DNA from: Tolypothrix sp. FACHB-123
GTDB taxonomy: Bacteria; Cyanobacteriota; Cyanobacteriia; Cyanobacteriales; Nostocaceae
Length of the DNA stretch: 64,000 nucleotides
Assembly (NCBI RefSeq): GCF_014697075.1
Contig: NZ_JACJRE010000009.1
Location: 116,129-180,128 of the forward strand
Reading direction: 5' to 3'
In this document: positions 1 through 7,432 of the stretch, piece by piece
Layout of the letters: each line of letters starts with the position of its first letter
Position numbering within the stretch: the stretch's first letter is position 1
Translations under genes and position numbers: made by a program
Notes under the pieces: generated by a model
Database searches by the model: none
Told to the model about the DNA's origin: nothing
What the model saw: only the letters and a program-made list of their open reading frames with translations

Positions 1-519
1 CGTGAGGAACGGTTGATTGAATCGGAGTTGCAGCAGTTATTGAGCGATACCCGGTTTACTGTTTACACAGAAGCTTTTAATAAATTTGGCTTTGGGCTGC
101 GACTGCAAGCAATGATCATGAGCCAAATTTACCCGGTTGAATTTTTCCTCAAGGATGGCAAACCAGAAGTACAAATTCGCAAAGGCAGGAAATCCGGGAA
201 GCCTACCAAACGATACATATCCCTGAGAAAATTTCAGAAATGCTTGGGGCTTGCACCTTCACTAGAATCATCAGGTGATAAGCACCAATCTAAAGTCAAT
301 AGTGGTTCCAAGCTTTGCCGCAAAGCTTTTTGGCAGTGGGTTTTTACTCGCTTAGAGGTGAAACGCAGTAGGCTTAACAATGAAATTTACACAACTTTAT
401 GTGAATTTCTAGATACCGAAAAAACTTTAGGCAAGCCAATTCGATTAGTGCGATCGCGTGTTGCTTCCAAAGCTGTTAAATTGTTGTTTAGGGAGTTAGT
501 TAAACCTATCAAGGATTGA
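1..519 (+). CDS. IS110-like transposase, C-terminal part (5' end outside window)
   Basis: The frame is open from base 1, so the gene starts before the window; the TTG at 13 is not a convincing start. The visible ~170 residues follow the C-terminal Transposase_20 layout of IS110 recombinases: a GFG helix-hairpin-helix motif near residue 26, then FQKCLGLAP followed by SSG, where the serine would be the catalytic serine of the family, then an NSGSKLCRKAFWQ helix and a basic tail. An insertion rich in K, R and G separates the two motifs. Known IS110 elements carry an N-terminal RuvC-like DEDD domain, which would lie upstream of the window. The stop codon falls inside a decayed CRISPR-like repeat. 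The family call rests on motif order only; domestication or a related cyanobacterial family is possible. Confidence 0.6.
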   Translation, partial: REERLIESELQQLLSDTRFTVYTEAFNKFGFGLRLQAMIMSQIYPVEFFLKDGKPEVQIRKGRKSGKPTKRYISLRKFQKCLGLAPSLESSGDKHQSKVNSGSKLCRKAFWQWVFTRLEVKRSRLNNEIYTTLCEFLDTEKTLGKPIRLVRSRVASKAVKLLFRELVKPIKD

Positions 520-522
520 AAT
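505..522 (+). repeat. decayed 3' half of a CRISPR-type repeat
   Basis: These 18 bases match the last 18 bases of the repeat at 557-593 at 15 positions. The distance to that repeat (34 bases) is spacer-sized. The 5' half of the unit is not recognisable. The stop codon of the transposase-like gene (517-519) lies inside it. Confidence 0.45.
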
Positions 523-556
523 CTTTGAAAACCTTTTAGTTTTCCTTATGTCACGG

Positions 557-666
557 GTAACAATCACCCATAATCCCTATGAGGGATTGAAACACCGGAA
601 GAAAAGGCTTAGAAGCTTGGGTGATGCTGGTGATAATTACCGATAATCCCTATGAGGGATTGCAGC
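557..666 (+). CRISPR. minimal CRISPR array: two 37-nt repeats, one 36-nt spacer
   Basis: Repeat 1 (557-593) ends in GAGGGATTGAAAC and holds the inner inverted repeat AATCCCTAT/GAGGGATT typical of cyanobacterial 35-37 nt CRISPR repeats. Repeat 2 (630-666) matches it at 31 of 37 positions and has lost the ATTGAAAC end. The single spacer is 594-629. A degenerate last repeat is what is usually found at the trailer end, so the array reads on the plus strand. No cas gene is in the window. It is probably an eroded or stranded array fragment. Confidence 0.7.
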
Positions 667-1040
667 AAAAACAACTAGAGTGAAATTCCTGGATTGACTA
701 GCTTGACAGCTATTTAGCATAGAGTAACTGAACTGAGGAGAAATTTCTGTTCAAGTTCTTGGAGTTGATAAAAAGGTAAAGAAACTTGTACAAAAAAATA
801 TTTCATCTTGATTTCATCTCTAAATGTCAAGCTGAAAGTGTAGGATGTTCTCGCAGATGAAAATATATAATTTAATTATTTTCTTAAAATTTAAGCGGTC
901 AAACAATCCTATATTTCTGCTTAATTACTGAGTATTTTGATTAAGTTTACTGATAAAAACTTTATCTCACAACTTCCTCACAATATTTTGATAGTTTACT
1001 GAATATAAATTGTGGTTAACTCCTGCAATTAGGAGGATTT
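667..1040. other. intergenic, AT-rich
   Basis: No coding signal was seen. The stretch holds the promoter region of the DUF305 gene; a strong AGGAGG ribosome binding site sits at 1031-1036. No confident sigma-70 pair with normal spacing was found. Confidence 0.5.
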
Positions 1041-1712
1041 ATGAAGACAAACAAATTATTTTATAGCTTAGCTGGTTTATTGGCTAGCAGTGCTATCTCT
1101 GGATTAGTAGTTTTCAATAACGCACAAGCGCAAGTTTCCAACTCGGAACATAATAATCATCAACCATCTACAGAAGTTAATCCGCCTAAAGGGATGATGG
1201 GGCAAATAGATCAACATTTTATAGAAATGATGATTCCCCATCACAATCAAGCTGTAGAAATGGCAGATTTGGCATTTAGTCTGGCGAAACATCCAGAAAT
1301 TAAAAAGTTAGCATTAGCAATTAAACAAGACCAAAATCGCGAAGTTTTACAAATGAAATCTTGGTATAAAGCATGGTACGGTCAAGATGTACCTGCTACA
1401 GGGATGAATCATCAAAATATGATGGCAATGCATGGGGGTAGAGGTCAAAATACACAGTCAATGAACTGCAATATGATGGGTATGCAGGTGGATTTGACAG
1501 CATTAAAAAATGCACCAGATTTTGACAAAGAATTTATTCAGCAAATGGTTCCCCATCATCGCATGGCTGTGAAAATGGCACAAATGGCTAGTAAAAAATC
1601 TACCAAACTAGAAATTAAGAATTTGGCTGAGTCGATAATTAAAACTCAAACTACTGAAATTCAGCAAATGGAGCAATGGTATCAGACTTGGTATAATTCT
1701 AAGCTGGAATAA
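1041..1712 (+). CDS. secreted DUF305 (ferritin-like, Met/His-rich) protein
   Basis: A 223-residue protein with an N-terminal signal peptide (positive MKTNK, hydrophobic stretch, cleavage near NAQAQ). Two DUF305 halves are visible: MIPHHNQAVEMA around residue 64 and MVPHHRMAVKMA around residue 168, each followed by a long helix ending in a WYxxWY motif. The linker is rich in Met, His and Asn. DUF305 proteins are periplasmic four-helix proteins often linked to copper or other metals; the paired HH motifs and Met-rich linker fit metal binding, but the substrate is not shown. The ATG is preceded by AGGAGG at 1031-1036. The gene converges on the TPR-CHAT gene across a short palindrome. Confidence 0.85.
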   Translation: MKTNKLFYSLAGLLASSAISGLVVFNNAQAQVSNSEHNNHQPSTEVNPPKGMMGQIDQHFIEMMIPHHNQAVEMADLAFSLAKHPEIKKLALAIKQDQNREVLQMKSWYKAWYGQDVPATGMNHQNMMAMHGGRGQNTQSMNCNMMGMQVDLTALKNAPDFDKEFIQQMVPHHRMAVKMAQMASKKSTKLEIKNLAESIIKTQTTEIQQMEQWYQTWYNSKLE

Positions 1713-1781
1713 AATTGCATTTTGGAGCGATTTTTGATTTTTAGCGATCGCAATAATTGCCACTGTTACAATAATTTATTA

Positions 1782-1810
1782 GTAGGGGCATGGCAGTGCC
1801 ATGCCCTCTA
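1782..1810. repeat. GTAGGGGC-type palindrome between convergent genes
   Basis: GGGCATGGCA (1786-1795) and TGCCATGCCC (1797-1806) form a perfect 10-bp stem around one base. It begins GTAGGGGC, like the palindromes at 7238, 13123 and 58568. It lies between the 3' ends of two convergent genes and could end transcription from both sides, although it has no T tract. Confidence 0.6.
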
Positions 1811-1857
1811 GAATATATTGATGTGTAGCTGGCATAATCCCTAAAAATATTTGTGTT

Positions 1858-4596
1858 TTAATCAGCTGCGCCAATCAGGGTAAATGCAGCCCAATCTAAA
1901 GGATGGGAATATTGTTTTTTGGTAGTCAGTATTGCTTGACGTAACGCCACAGCTTTATCAGGATTTTTCTGGAGTTGGCGATAAAATTCGCTCATTAAAA
2001 AAGCAGTGGAATCATCATTTACAGCCCACAGGGAAACAATGACACTGGGTACGCCAGCGGTAATTAAAGAACGGGATAAACCGATGACACCATCGCCTGT
2101 AATATTTCCACCGCCAGTGTTACAAGCGCTGAGAACTACAAGTTCGGCGCTGAGTTTCATATCGAGGATTTCGCTGGCTGTGAGAAAGCCGTCGTCCTGT
2201 TTGCTGGAAGTTAGAGCGATCGCACCAGGTACGCCTAATCCTTTAAAATCATCGAGTAAGCCGTGAGTGGCAAAATGAATTATTTTGGCTTGGCTCATCT
2301 TGCTAATAATGGCTGTTTCTGTCGCTTGGCTTCCAGTAATCGCTTGGGTTTTCAATAACTCAGCAATTTGCTTTGCTTCTTTTTCTGCACCAGGAAGTGG
2401 TGCTAATTTTTCCTCTGTAATCGGAATTTTTGGCATAATCGGATTCCCAACCACCAGCACATCTTTGAGAGATGTATTCAGGTTTTGTTTCTGCTTGCGG
2501 GTTAATTCTAAAACTTGAATAGCTGGTGCAGTTAAAATAGTATGCTTATCGATTAAATACTTGCCTTGTTCATCTTGCAGTGCGGGGAAAGGTACTAGAA
2601 AAAGGGATTCTTGCGGAACGAAGATGACACGAGCGTTAGCATCTGTTGGTAAATGTTCGGCAATTGGTTTAATTAATATTTGGTAGAGTTTTTGTAACTG
2701 TTGGGTATGATTGATTTTTGGGTTAGGCTTGACTGTAATCCCACCACGTTCTACAACATTTATCGATTTCCGACTGAGAGTAACTAAATCCTTGAGGGGA
2801 ATATCTGCAACTTTTGGCAAATTAACTTGCTTAAAAGTAATTTCACCTGTAGGTTTTATTAGCCAAATATAGAGTAATTTATCATCGATGGTTGAATATT
2901 GGATGAGAGTTGCATTCTCAACTTTAGCGATGTTTTGAATTTGCTGGATTGTCAGGGGTTTAATATCTGATTGTAGGTTTGATTTATTGGATTGTTTGGA
3001 AGCGAGTAACTCAACAAAGGCTCTAGCTCTTGCGCGATCGCTCACTTCTAAGGCAGAATTAATTTTATTCTGGGCAATCAGTGCTTGTTGTAGAAAGCGG
3101 TAAGTAAAAGCTTGTTGTTCAAACAGCGATACTTTATCCGCATCAGTTAAACCAGGGCGTAACGACTCTAAAATCTCAATTGCAGCAAATAGACTCTTTT
3201 CTGCATTGGCATACTCGCCTAATTTGAGGTAAAGTGCGCCAATATTATTCAGACTAATTCCTTGTCCTGGTTTATCGCCAACTTGTTGACGAATGGCTAA
3301 ACCTTGCTGAAAAAATTGTAATGCTTGGGGATATTTTGCTAATTTATAGTAAATTGAGCCTATATTGTCAGTAGTTACCCCCTCACCTGCTTTATCGCCT
3401 ACTTCTTTGGCAATTACTAGAGATTTTTGATATAACTCCAATGCTTGGGGATATTGTCCGAGATTCTCATACACTAAACCAGTATTATGCAAAGTTGTTC
3501 CTTCCCCTTGCTTATCGCCGATTTCTCTGCGAATAGCTAAAGCTTGTTGATAGGCTGTTAAAGCTTGAGGATACTGCTTTAAAAGGCGGTAAATCGCCCC
3601 CATATTATCAATAGTTCTCCCTTGTGCTGGTTTATCACCAATATTTTTGGCGATCGCTAGAGATTGCTGATAAAATTTTAAAGCTTTGGCATACTGTCCT
3701 AAACTTCGATAAACTGCACCAATATTGTTGTAAGTTAATGCTTCTCCCGCTTTGTCACCGATTTTTTCGTTAATCGCTAAAGCTTGCTGATAAAATTCCA
3801 AGGCTTCGGCATACTTACCCAAATTGCCATAAACTAAACCAAGATTATTCAGAACTGAACTTTCGCCAACTTTATTACCAATCTTTTTGTGAATAGTTAA
3901 GGCTTGCTGATAAAATTCTAAGGCTTTAGTATACTGTCCCATACTCTCATAAACTAAACCAATATTGTTGAGAGTTGTTCCTGTTTGGGCTTGGTTATTA
4001 GCTTGTTGGTAAATAGCTAAAGCTTGTTGATAAAATTCCAGTGCTTGCGCATACTTTCCTAAGTTGCGATAAACCACACCAATATTATTCAGACTGATTC
4101 CTTGCCCAACTAGATTATTAAATTGTTTGTGAATTGCTAAAGCTTGCTGATAGAATTCTAAAGCTTTGGTATACTGTCCTTGCTGGCGGTAAATATCTCC
4201 AATATTATTAAAAATTGGCGCTTGTGCGGCTGTGTTACCATTTTTTTTAGCAATATTTAAAGCTTGCTCATAAGCTGCGAGAGCTTGGTTGTACTGCCCC
4301 AAATTGCTATAAATGACACCAATATTATTAAGAATTGTCCCTTGTTCCTTTTCCAAGCCAAGTTCTTTCATCAAAGCTAAAACCTGCTGTAAGATTTTTA
4401 ATGCTTCTTTAAATTGGCCTTGCTCGTAAAGTTGTGTAGCTTTTTGGTAAAGTTGCAATATTTGCTCGGCAATTTCTTTTTGTGTTGTTTGTGCTTGCGC
4501 TAGAAAAACAGAACCAGACAGAGGCAGAAAAACAGGTAATGAAACTAGGGAAAAAACTACAGTCGCAACAAAAATATATTTCCGGTAGCAATTCAT
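1858..4596 (-). CDS. TPR-CHAT protein with signal peptide
   Basis: A 912-residue protein. Residues 1-36 form a signal peptide (cleavage near FLAQAQ), so it is exported. About ten TPR units of 40 residues (the LEFYQQALAI pattern) span roughly residues 45-480 and are visible in the DNA as 120-bp tandem units. The C-terminal third is a CHAT domain, a caspase/separase-like fold, with the expected catalytic pair: His778 in HFATHG and Cys825 in LSACNTGGG. TPR-CHAT proteins are common in filamentous cyanobacteria; their substrates are mostly unknown, and some relatives act in programmed death or defence. The small TPR gene at 4699-5214 lies 100 bp upstream on the same strand with a stem-loop between. 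Confidence 0.9.
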   Translation of the reverse strand: MNCYRKYIFVATVVFSLVSLPVFLPLSGSVFLAQAQTTQKEIAEQILQLYQKATQLYEQGQFKEALKILQQVLALMKELGLEKEQGTILNNIGVIYSNLGQYNQALAAYEQALNIAKKNGNTAAQAPIFNNIGDIYRQQGQYTKALEFYQQALAIHKQFNNLVGQGISLNNIGVVYRNLGKYAQALEFYQQALAIYQQANNQAQTGTTLNNIGLVYESMGQYTKALEFYQQALTIHKKIGNKVGESSVLNNLGLVYGNLGKYAEALEFYQQALAINEKIGDKAGEALTYNNIGAVYRSLGQYAKALKFYQQSLAIAKNIGDKPAQGRTIDNMGAIYRLLKQYPQALTAYQQALAIRREIGDKQGEGTTLHNTGLVYENLGQYPQALELYQKSLVIAKEVGDKAGEGVTTDNIGSIYYKLAKYPQALQFFQQGLAIRQQVGDKPGQGISLNNIGALYLKLGEYANAEKSLFAAIEILESLRPGLTDADKVSLFEQQAFTYRFLQQALIAQNKINSALEVSDRARARAFVELLASKQSNKSNLQSDIKPLTIQQIQNIAKVENATLIQYSTIDDKLLYIWLIKPTGEITFKQVNLPKVADIPLKDLVTLSRKSINVVERGGITVKPNPKINHTQQLQKLYQILIKPIAEHLPTDANARVIFVPQESLFLVPFPALQDEQGKYLIDKHTILTAPAIQVLELTRKQKQNLNTSLKDVLVVGNPIMPKIPITEEKLAPLPGAEKEAKQIAELLKTQAITGSQATETAIISKMSQAKIIHFATHGLLDDFKGLGVPGAIALTSSKQDDGFLTASEILDMKLSAELVVLSACNTGGGNITGDGVIGLSRSLITAGVPSVIVSLWAVNDDSTAFLMSEFYRQLQKNPDKAVALRQAILTTKKQYSHPLDWAAFTLIGAAD

Positions 4597-4632
4597 GGGT
4601 AAGTTCTCCAGCAGCTTTTAAAGCATAAAAGA

Positions 4633-4667
4633 AACCGGGTTTGTTATCAACGCTGAACAACCCGGTT
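4633..4667 (-). repeat. stem-loop between two co-directional TPR genes
   Basis: AACCGGGTTTGTT (4633-4645) and AACAACCCGGTT (4656-4667) pair with one bulge around a 10-base loop. The hairpin lies in the 100-bp gap of a likely transcript running from the small TPR gene into the TPR-CHAT gene. It may act as an attenuator or processing site, or be one of the AACCGGGTT repeats common in these genomes. Confidence 0.5.
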
Positions 4668-4698
4668 GTGATTTCAGACATCAGCATTATGCAATTTT

Positions 4699-5214
4699 TT
4701 AGCTAGCTTCCATCTCTTTAATAGCGTTATCAGCTTTCTGTGCCAACTCTAGTTTATTTTCTTGTTTAAACAGAGTAGATGCTTTGCGCAAATCTGCGAG
4801 GGCAGCGGCTTTGTCTTGTAAGGCATAATTGGTAAAACCGCGAAAATAGTAAGCTAAAGAAATATTGGGAGTAATTCCTAAAGCTGAGTCAAAATCTGAT
4901 TTTGCTGATTGATATTGTTTTAAGTACATCTTGGCAGCACCTCTGCCAACGTAAGCATAAATATTATTAGGTTCAACCTGCAAAAGGCTGTTAAATTCAT
5001 CTATGGCTCCCTGATAGTCTTCTTTTTCTAAACGCTCAATTCCTCTTTGCAGGTAAGCGTCAGCATTTTTTTCAGTATTTGAGTTAGGAACTTGTGCAGT
5101 CAGCTTTGCTGCTAGTATTGGTTGATTATTAAACAAGCTTTTGGCTTCAGCTTTGGGGGTATGAGTCAATGTTGCTAATGCGATAATGGCTACGGCAAAT
5201 TTCAACCCTTTCAT
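4699..5214 (-). CDS. small exported TPR protein
   Basis: A 171-residue protein with a signal peptide (MKGLKFAVAIIALATL, cleavage after the AEA region near residue 24). About three TPR units follow from residue 50: LQRGIERLEKEDYQGAIDEF, the YVGRGAAKMYLKQY region and the YYFRGFTNYALQD region, then a helical tail. AGGAGA stands a few bases upstream of the ATG (5222-5227 on the minus strand). It lies just upstream of the TPR-CHAT gene on the same strand and is probably cotranscribed. It is likely a periplasmic scaffold; the partner is unknown. Confidence 0.75.
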   Translation of the reverse strand: MKGLKFAVAIIALATLTHTPKAEAKSLFNNQPILAAKLTAQVPNSNTEKNADAYLQRGIERLEKEDYQGAIDEFNSLLQVEPNNIYAYVGRGAAKMYLKQYQSAKSDFDSALGITPNISLAYYFRGFTNYALQDKAAALADLRKASTLFKQENKLELAQKADNAIKEMEAS

Positions 5215-5526
5215 TGCTATTTCTCCTAAAATACTCAGTTTTAACTAGTTCCAAAATTAATTTGCTGCGTTCACCCCTATATATCTCTGGAGTGGCAAAG
5301 GTTATGCAAAAATTTCCCTGGCTACTATGTCGCAACTAGAAACCAAAAAAGCATGTTATACAATCTCAGTATCTCTACGTAGGTTAAAACTGATGATTTA
5401 TAGGTGTAATTGAAAAAAATGTATGTTTACTGAAAGACAAAAAATTCAGTATTAATACTTTGATGACAGATGTGAAGTAAGGTAAAAAATAAGTTGCGAT
5501 CGCACTGCAAATTTAGTTTCGCGACT

Positions 5527-5690
5527 CGTGAATCAAGTATACGAATCGTAAATCAAGTTTTCTCATTCGTAAATCAACTATACGAATCGCAAATCAAGTT
5601 TTCTCATTCGTAAATCAACTATACGAATCGTAAATCAAGTTTTCTCATTCGCAAATCAACCATACGAATCGTAAATCAAGTATACGAATC
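5527..5690. repeat. phased repeat block: eight AATCAA boxes at alternating 20/21-bp spacing
   Basis: The box CG(T/C)(A/G)AATCAA recurs with AATCAA starting at 5531, 5551, 5572, 5592, 5613, 5633, 5654 and 5674. The steps are 20, 21, 20, 21, 20, 21 and 20. The higher-order unit is 41 bp, alternating a TATACGAATCG spacer with a TTTTCTCATTCG spacer. TACGA-A-TCGTA is an internal inverted repeat. About 20.5 bp is two helical turns, so all boxes face one side of the helix. The block lies in the 847-bp gap between the small TPR gene and the acyltransferase. The rest of that gap (5215-5526 and 5691-5937) shows no gene. Confidence 0.85.
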
Positions 5691-5937
5691 ATGTAAAAGG
5701 ATCACAATTGATAAACAAGGTAATTTGAATAAATTTCCTGATCTATATGATTAACTCGCGCGCTGGCTCATGCCCACGACCTAAAGCTTATGTTTACTAT
5801 ACATTTTATCCCTAGGAGAAATTCGGCTGTAGCCAACCTGCGGTATCAACAAGCTCGCAAATGTACAATTTGCGATAATGCCGATTGAGCAATTAACTGG
5901 GGATACTCTCAGTGTTTTTGCAGATACGTTCTCAGCA

Positions 5938-5965
5938 CCCCATGCCCAATGCCCAATACCCAATA
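5938..5965. repeat. heptamer short tandem repeat (CCCAATG type)
   Basis: CCCATG, CCCAATG and CCCAATA units follow each other. Such heptamers are the short tandemly repeated repetitive sequences known from Anabaena and Nostoc-type genomes. An overlapping minus-strand reading frame here is not a gene. Confidence 0.6.
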
Positions 5966-6061
5966 TTTAAATCTCTAGCTTAGTGCTGATATTCTGACCA
6001 AAAAAATTGGTGTTATATAATAGATAAATAAGTAAATTAATATATAAAACATATAGTTATT

Positions 6062-7102
6062 GTGACCAATCAAAGCTCTGAAAATGTACTGAAATTACCG
6101 TTAGAAATAGCCCCAGATAAAGGCTATAAATTTAACTGGTTTGATTGGTTTTGCTTATGGTATCCTCCCGGTTGGCTAATATTATTTAACCGCCACTGGC
6201 AACATTACCATCAAGACCCAGAAGGCTGGAATTGGCTAGAATATATTTTGTTCTTATTACCTGGGGGATTTTATTTAGCGCTGCTAATCCGTTGGCTGCG
6301 GTTGGGCTGTCGCGCGCCAAAACAACAAATTGATGAATTCGATCCTCAATATCAAAAAGCCTTTAGTAAAGAATTGCTTGCTCCCATTGTGAAATATTAT
6401 TTTCAAGGGGAATTAAACCAACTGGAAAACTTACCACAAACAGGGCCGTTAATTGTCACAATGAACCATGCGGGAATGAGTTTTCCTTGGGACTTTTTGA
6501 CTTTAGCTGAATTATTAACTCAAGCACGAGGATGGACAGTACAACCCCTAGCCGGCACATCCTTATTTGAGCATCCTTGGATGGTTTGGTGGTTACCAGC
6601 CGGATGGTCAAAGGTTTTAGGCGGTGTTCGTGCTGAATTCTCTGCTTTTGAAGCAGGGATACAGCAACGAAAAATTCTATTGTATGCACCGGAAGGTTTG
6701 CGGGGGCCATTGAAAGGTTGGCGCAGACGCTATCAATTGCAGAAATTTGATGTAAGTTTTATGCAATTAAGCGATCGCTATCAAGTACCCATTCTCCCAG
6801 TAATTTGCGTTGGTAATGAGTATTTGCATCCTTGGACAATAAATTTTCAGAAATTGCAACGATTATTTAAATTACCCTTTTTACCCTTATCACCGTTGAT
6901 GCTGCCGTTAATTCTATTTCCCTCAATGGGTGTTTGGGCAATGAAAACGCGCTTGCGTTATTATATTCAACCTGTGGAACATTTCTCTACGGCAGCCAGC
7001 TTTAATAATTCCCGTCAAAAGCGGACAAATGTATATCAAAGAGCGCAACAATTGCGAGCAAAATTACAAATGCAAATTAATCAGTTGGTGACTGGGCAAT
7101 AA
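6062..7102 (+). CDS. lysophospholipid acyltransferase family (PlsC-like) protein
   Basis: A 346-residue protein starting at GTG. A hydrophobic segment lies near residues 58-80. The acyltransferase core starts near residue 135. The catalytic H...D motif appears as NHAGMSFPWD (about residue 139), where the His-Asp gap is seven residues instead of the usual four. A G-G-V-R block and the APEGLRG block, which normally helps bind the glycerol phosphate, follow. This is the layout of the LPLAT superfamily, closest in feel to its MGAT/TMEM68-like branch. It probably acylates a lysolipid or diacylglycerol at the membrane; the exact acceptor cannot be told. It stands alone with long gaps on both sides. 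Confidence 0.75.
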   Translation: MTNQSSENVLKLPLEIAPDKGYKFNWFDWFCLWYPPGWLILFNRHWQHYHQDPEGWNWLEYILFLLPGGFYLALLIRWLRLGCRAPKQQIDEFDPQYQKAFSKELLAPIVKYYFQGELNQLENLPQTGPLIVTMNHAGMSFPWDFLTLAELLTQARGWTVQPLAGTSLFEHPWMVWWLPAGWSKVLGGVRAEFSAFEAGIQQRKILLYAPEGLRGPLKGWRRRYQLQKFDVSFMQLSDRYQVPILPVICVGNEYLHPWTINFQKLQRLFKLPFLPLSPLMLPLILFPSMGVWAMKTRLRYYIQPVEHFSTAASFNNSRQKRTNVYQRAQQLRAKLQMQINQLVTGQ

Positions 7103-7432
7103 ATTACAGATATAAGAATTTTAGTCAAGGGATTTCAGATTAAGAAAATCTGAAATTTTTTAGCGATCGCCTATTCCTCTGCACCTCAACAACCACGTTT
7201 GCTTAGTGAACTGCAAAAAATAAATTATCCCCAATTGTAGGGTTAGGGTCACCCCGCCCCTACGAGGTTGCCGGGTAAAATATTGATATTTGTTAATTGC
7301 CAGTCAAAATTTAAAGATTTATAATTTAATATGCATTTAAGTCACAAATTATTATTAGTAGTTTTTATTTTTACTTAAGCGTTAATAGCTCGTTATCTAT
7401 AACATCAGCAAATATTCAGCAATTGTTTAGAT
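7103..7432. other. intergenic with GTAGGG...CCCCTAC repeat
   Basis: No gene was seen. Bases 7238-7263 hold a GTAGGG...CCCCTAC inverted repeat of the same family as the elements at 1782, 13123 and 58568. The last ~100 bases are AT-rich and should hold the promoter of the large hybrid kinase gene. Confidence 0.5.

Noticed and set aside
4409-4687. 92-residue minus-strand frame at the start of the TPR-CHAT gene
   Set aside because: It overlaps the signal-peptide region in another frame and crosses the stem-loop; no start signal or protein pattern.
5527-5690. Considered as a CRISPR array or tRNA cluster
   Set aside because: Period of 20/21 bp is far too short for repeat plus spacer, and there is no cloverleaf.
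5781-5963. 60-residue minus-strand frame
   Set aside because: Built partly from CCCAATG tandem repeats; no ribosome binding site and no protein-like pattern.
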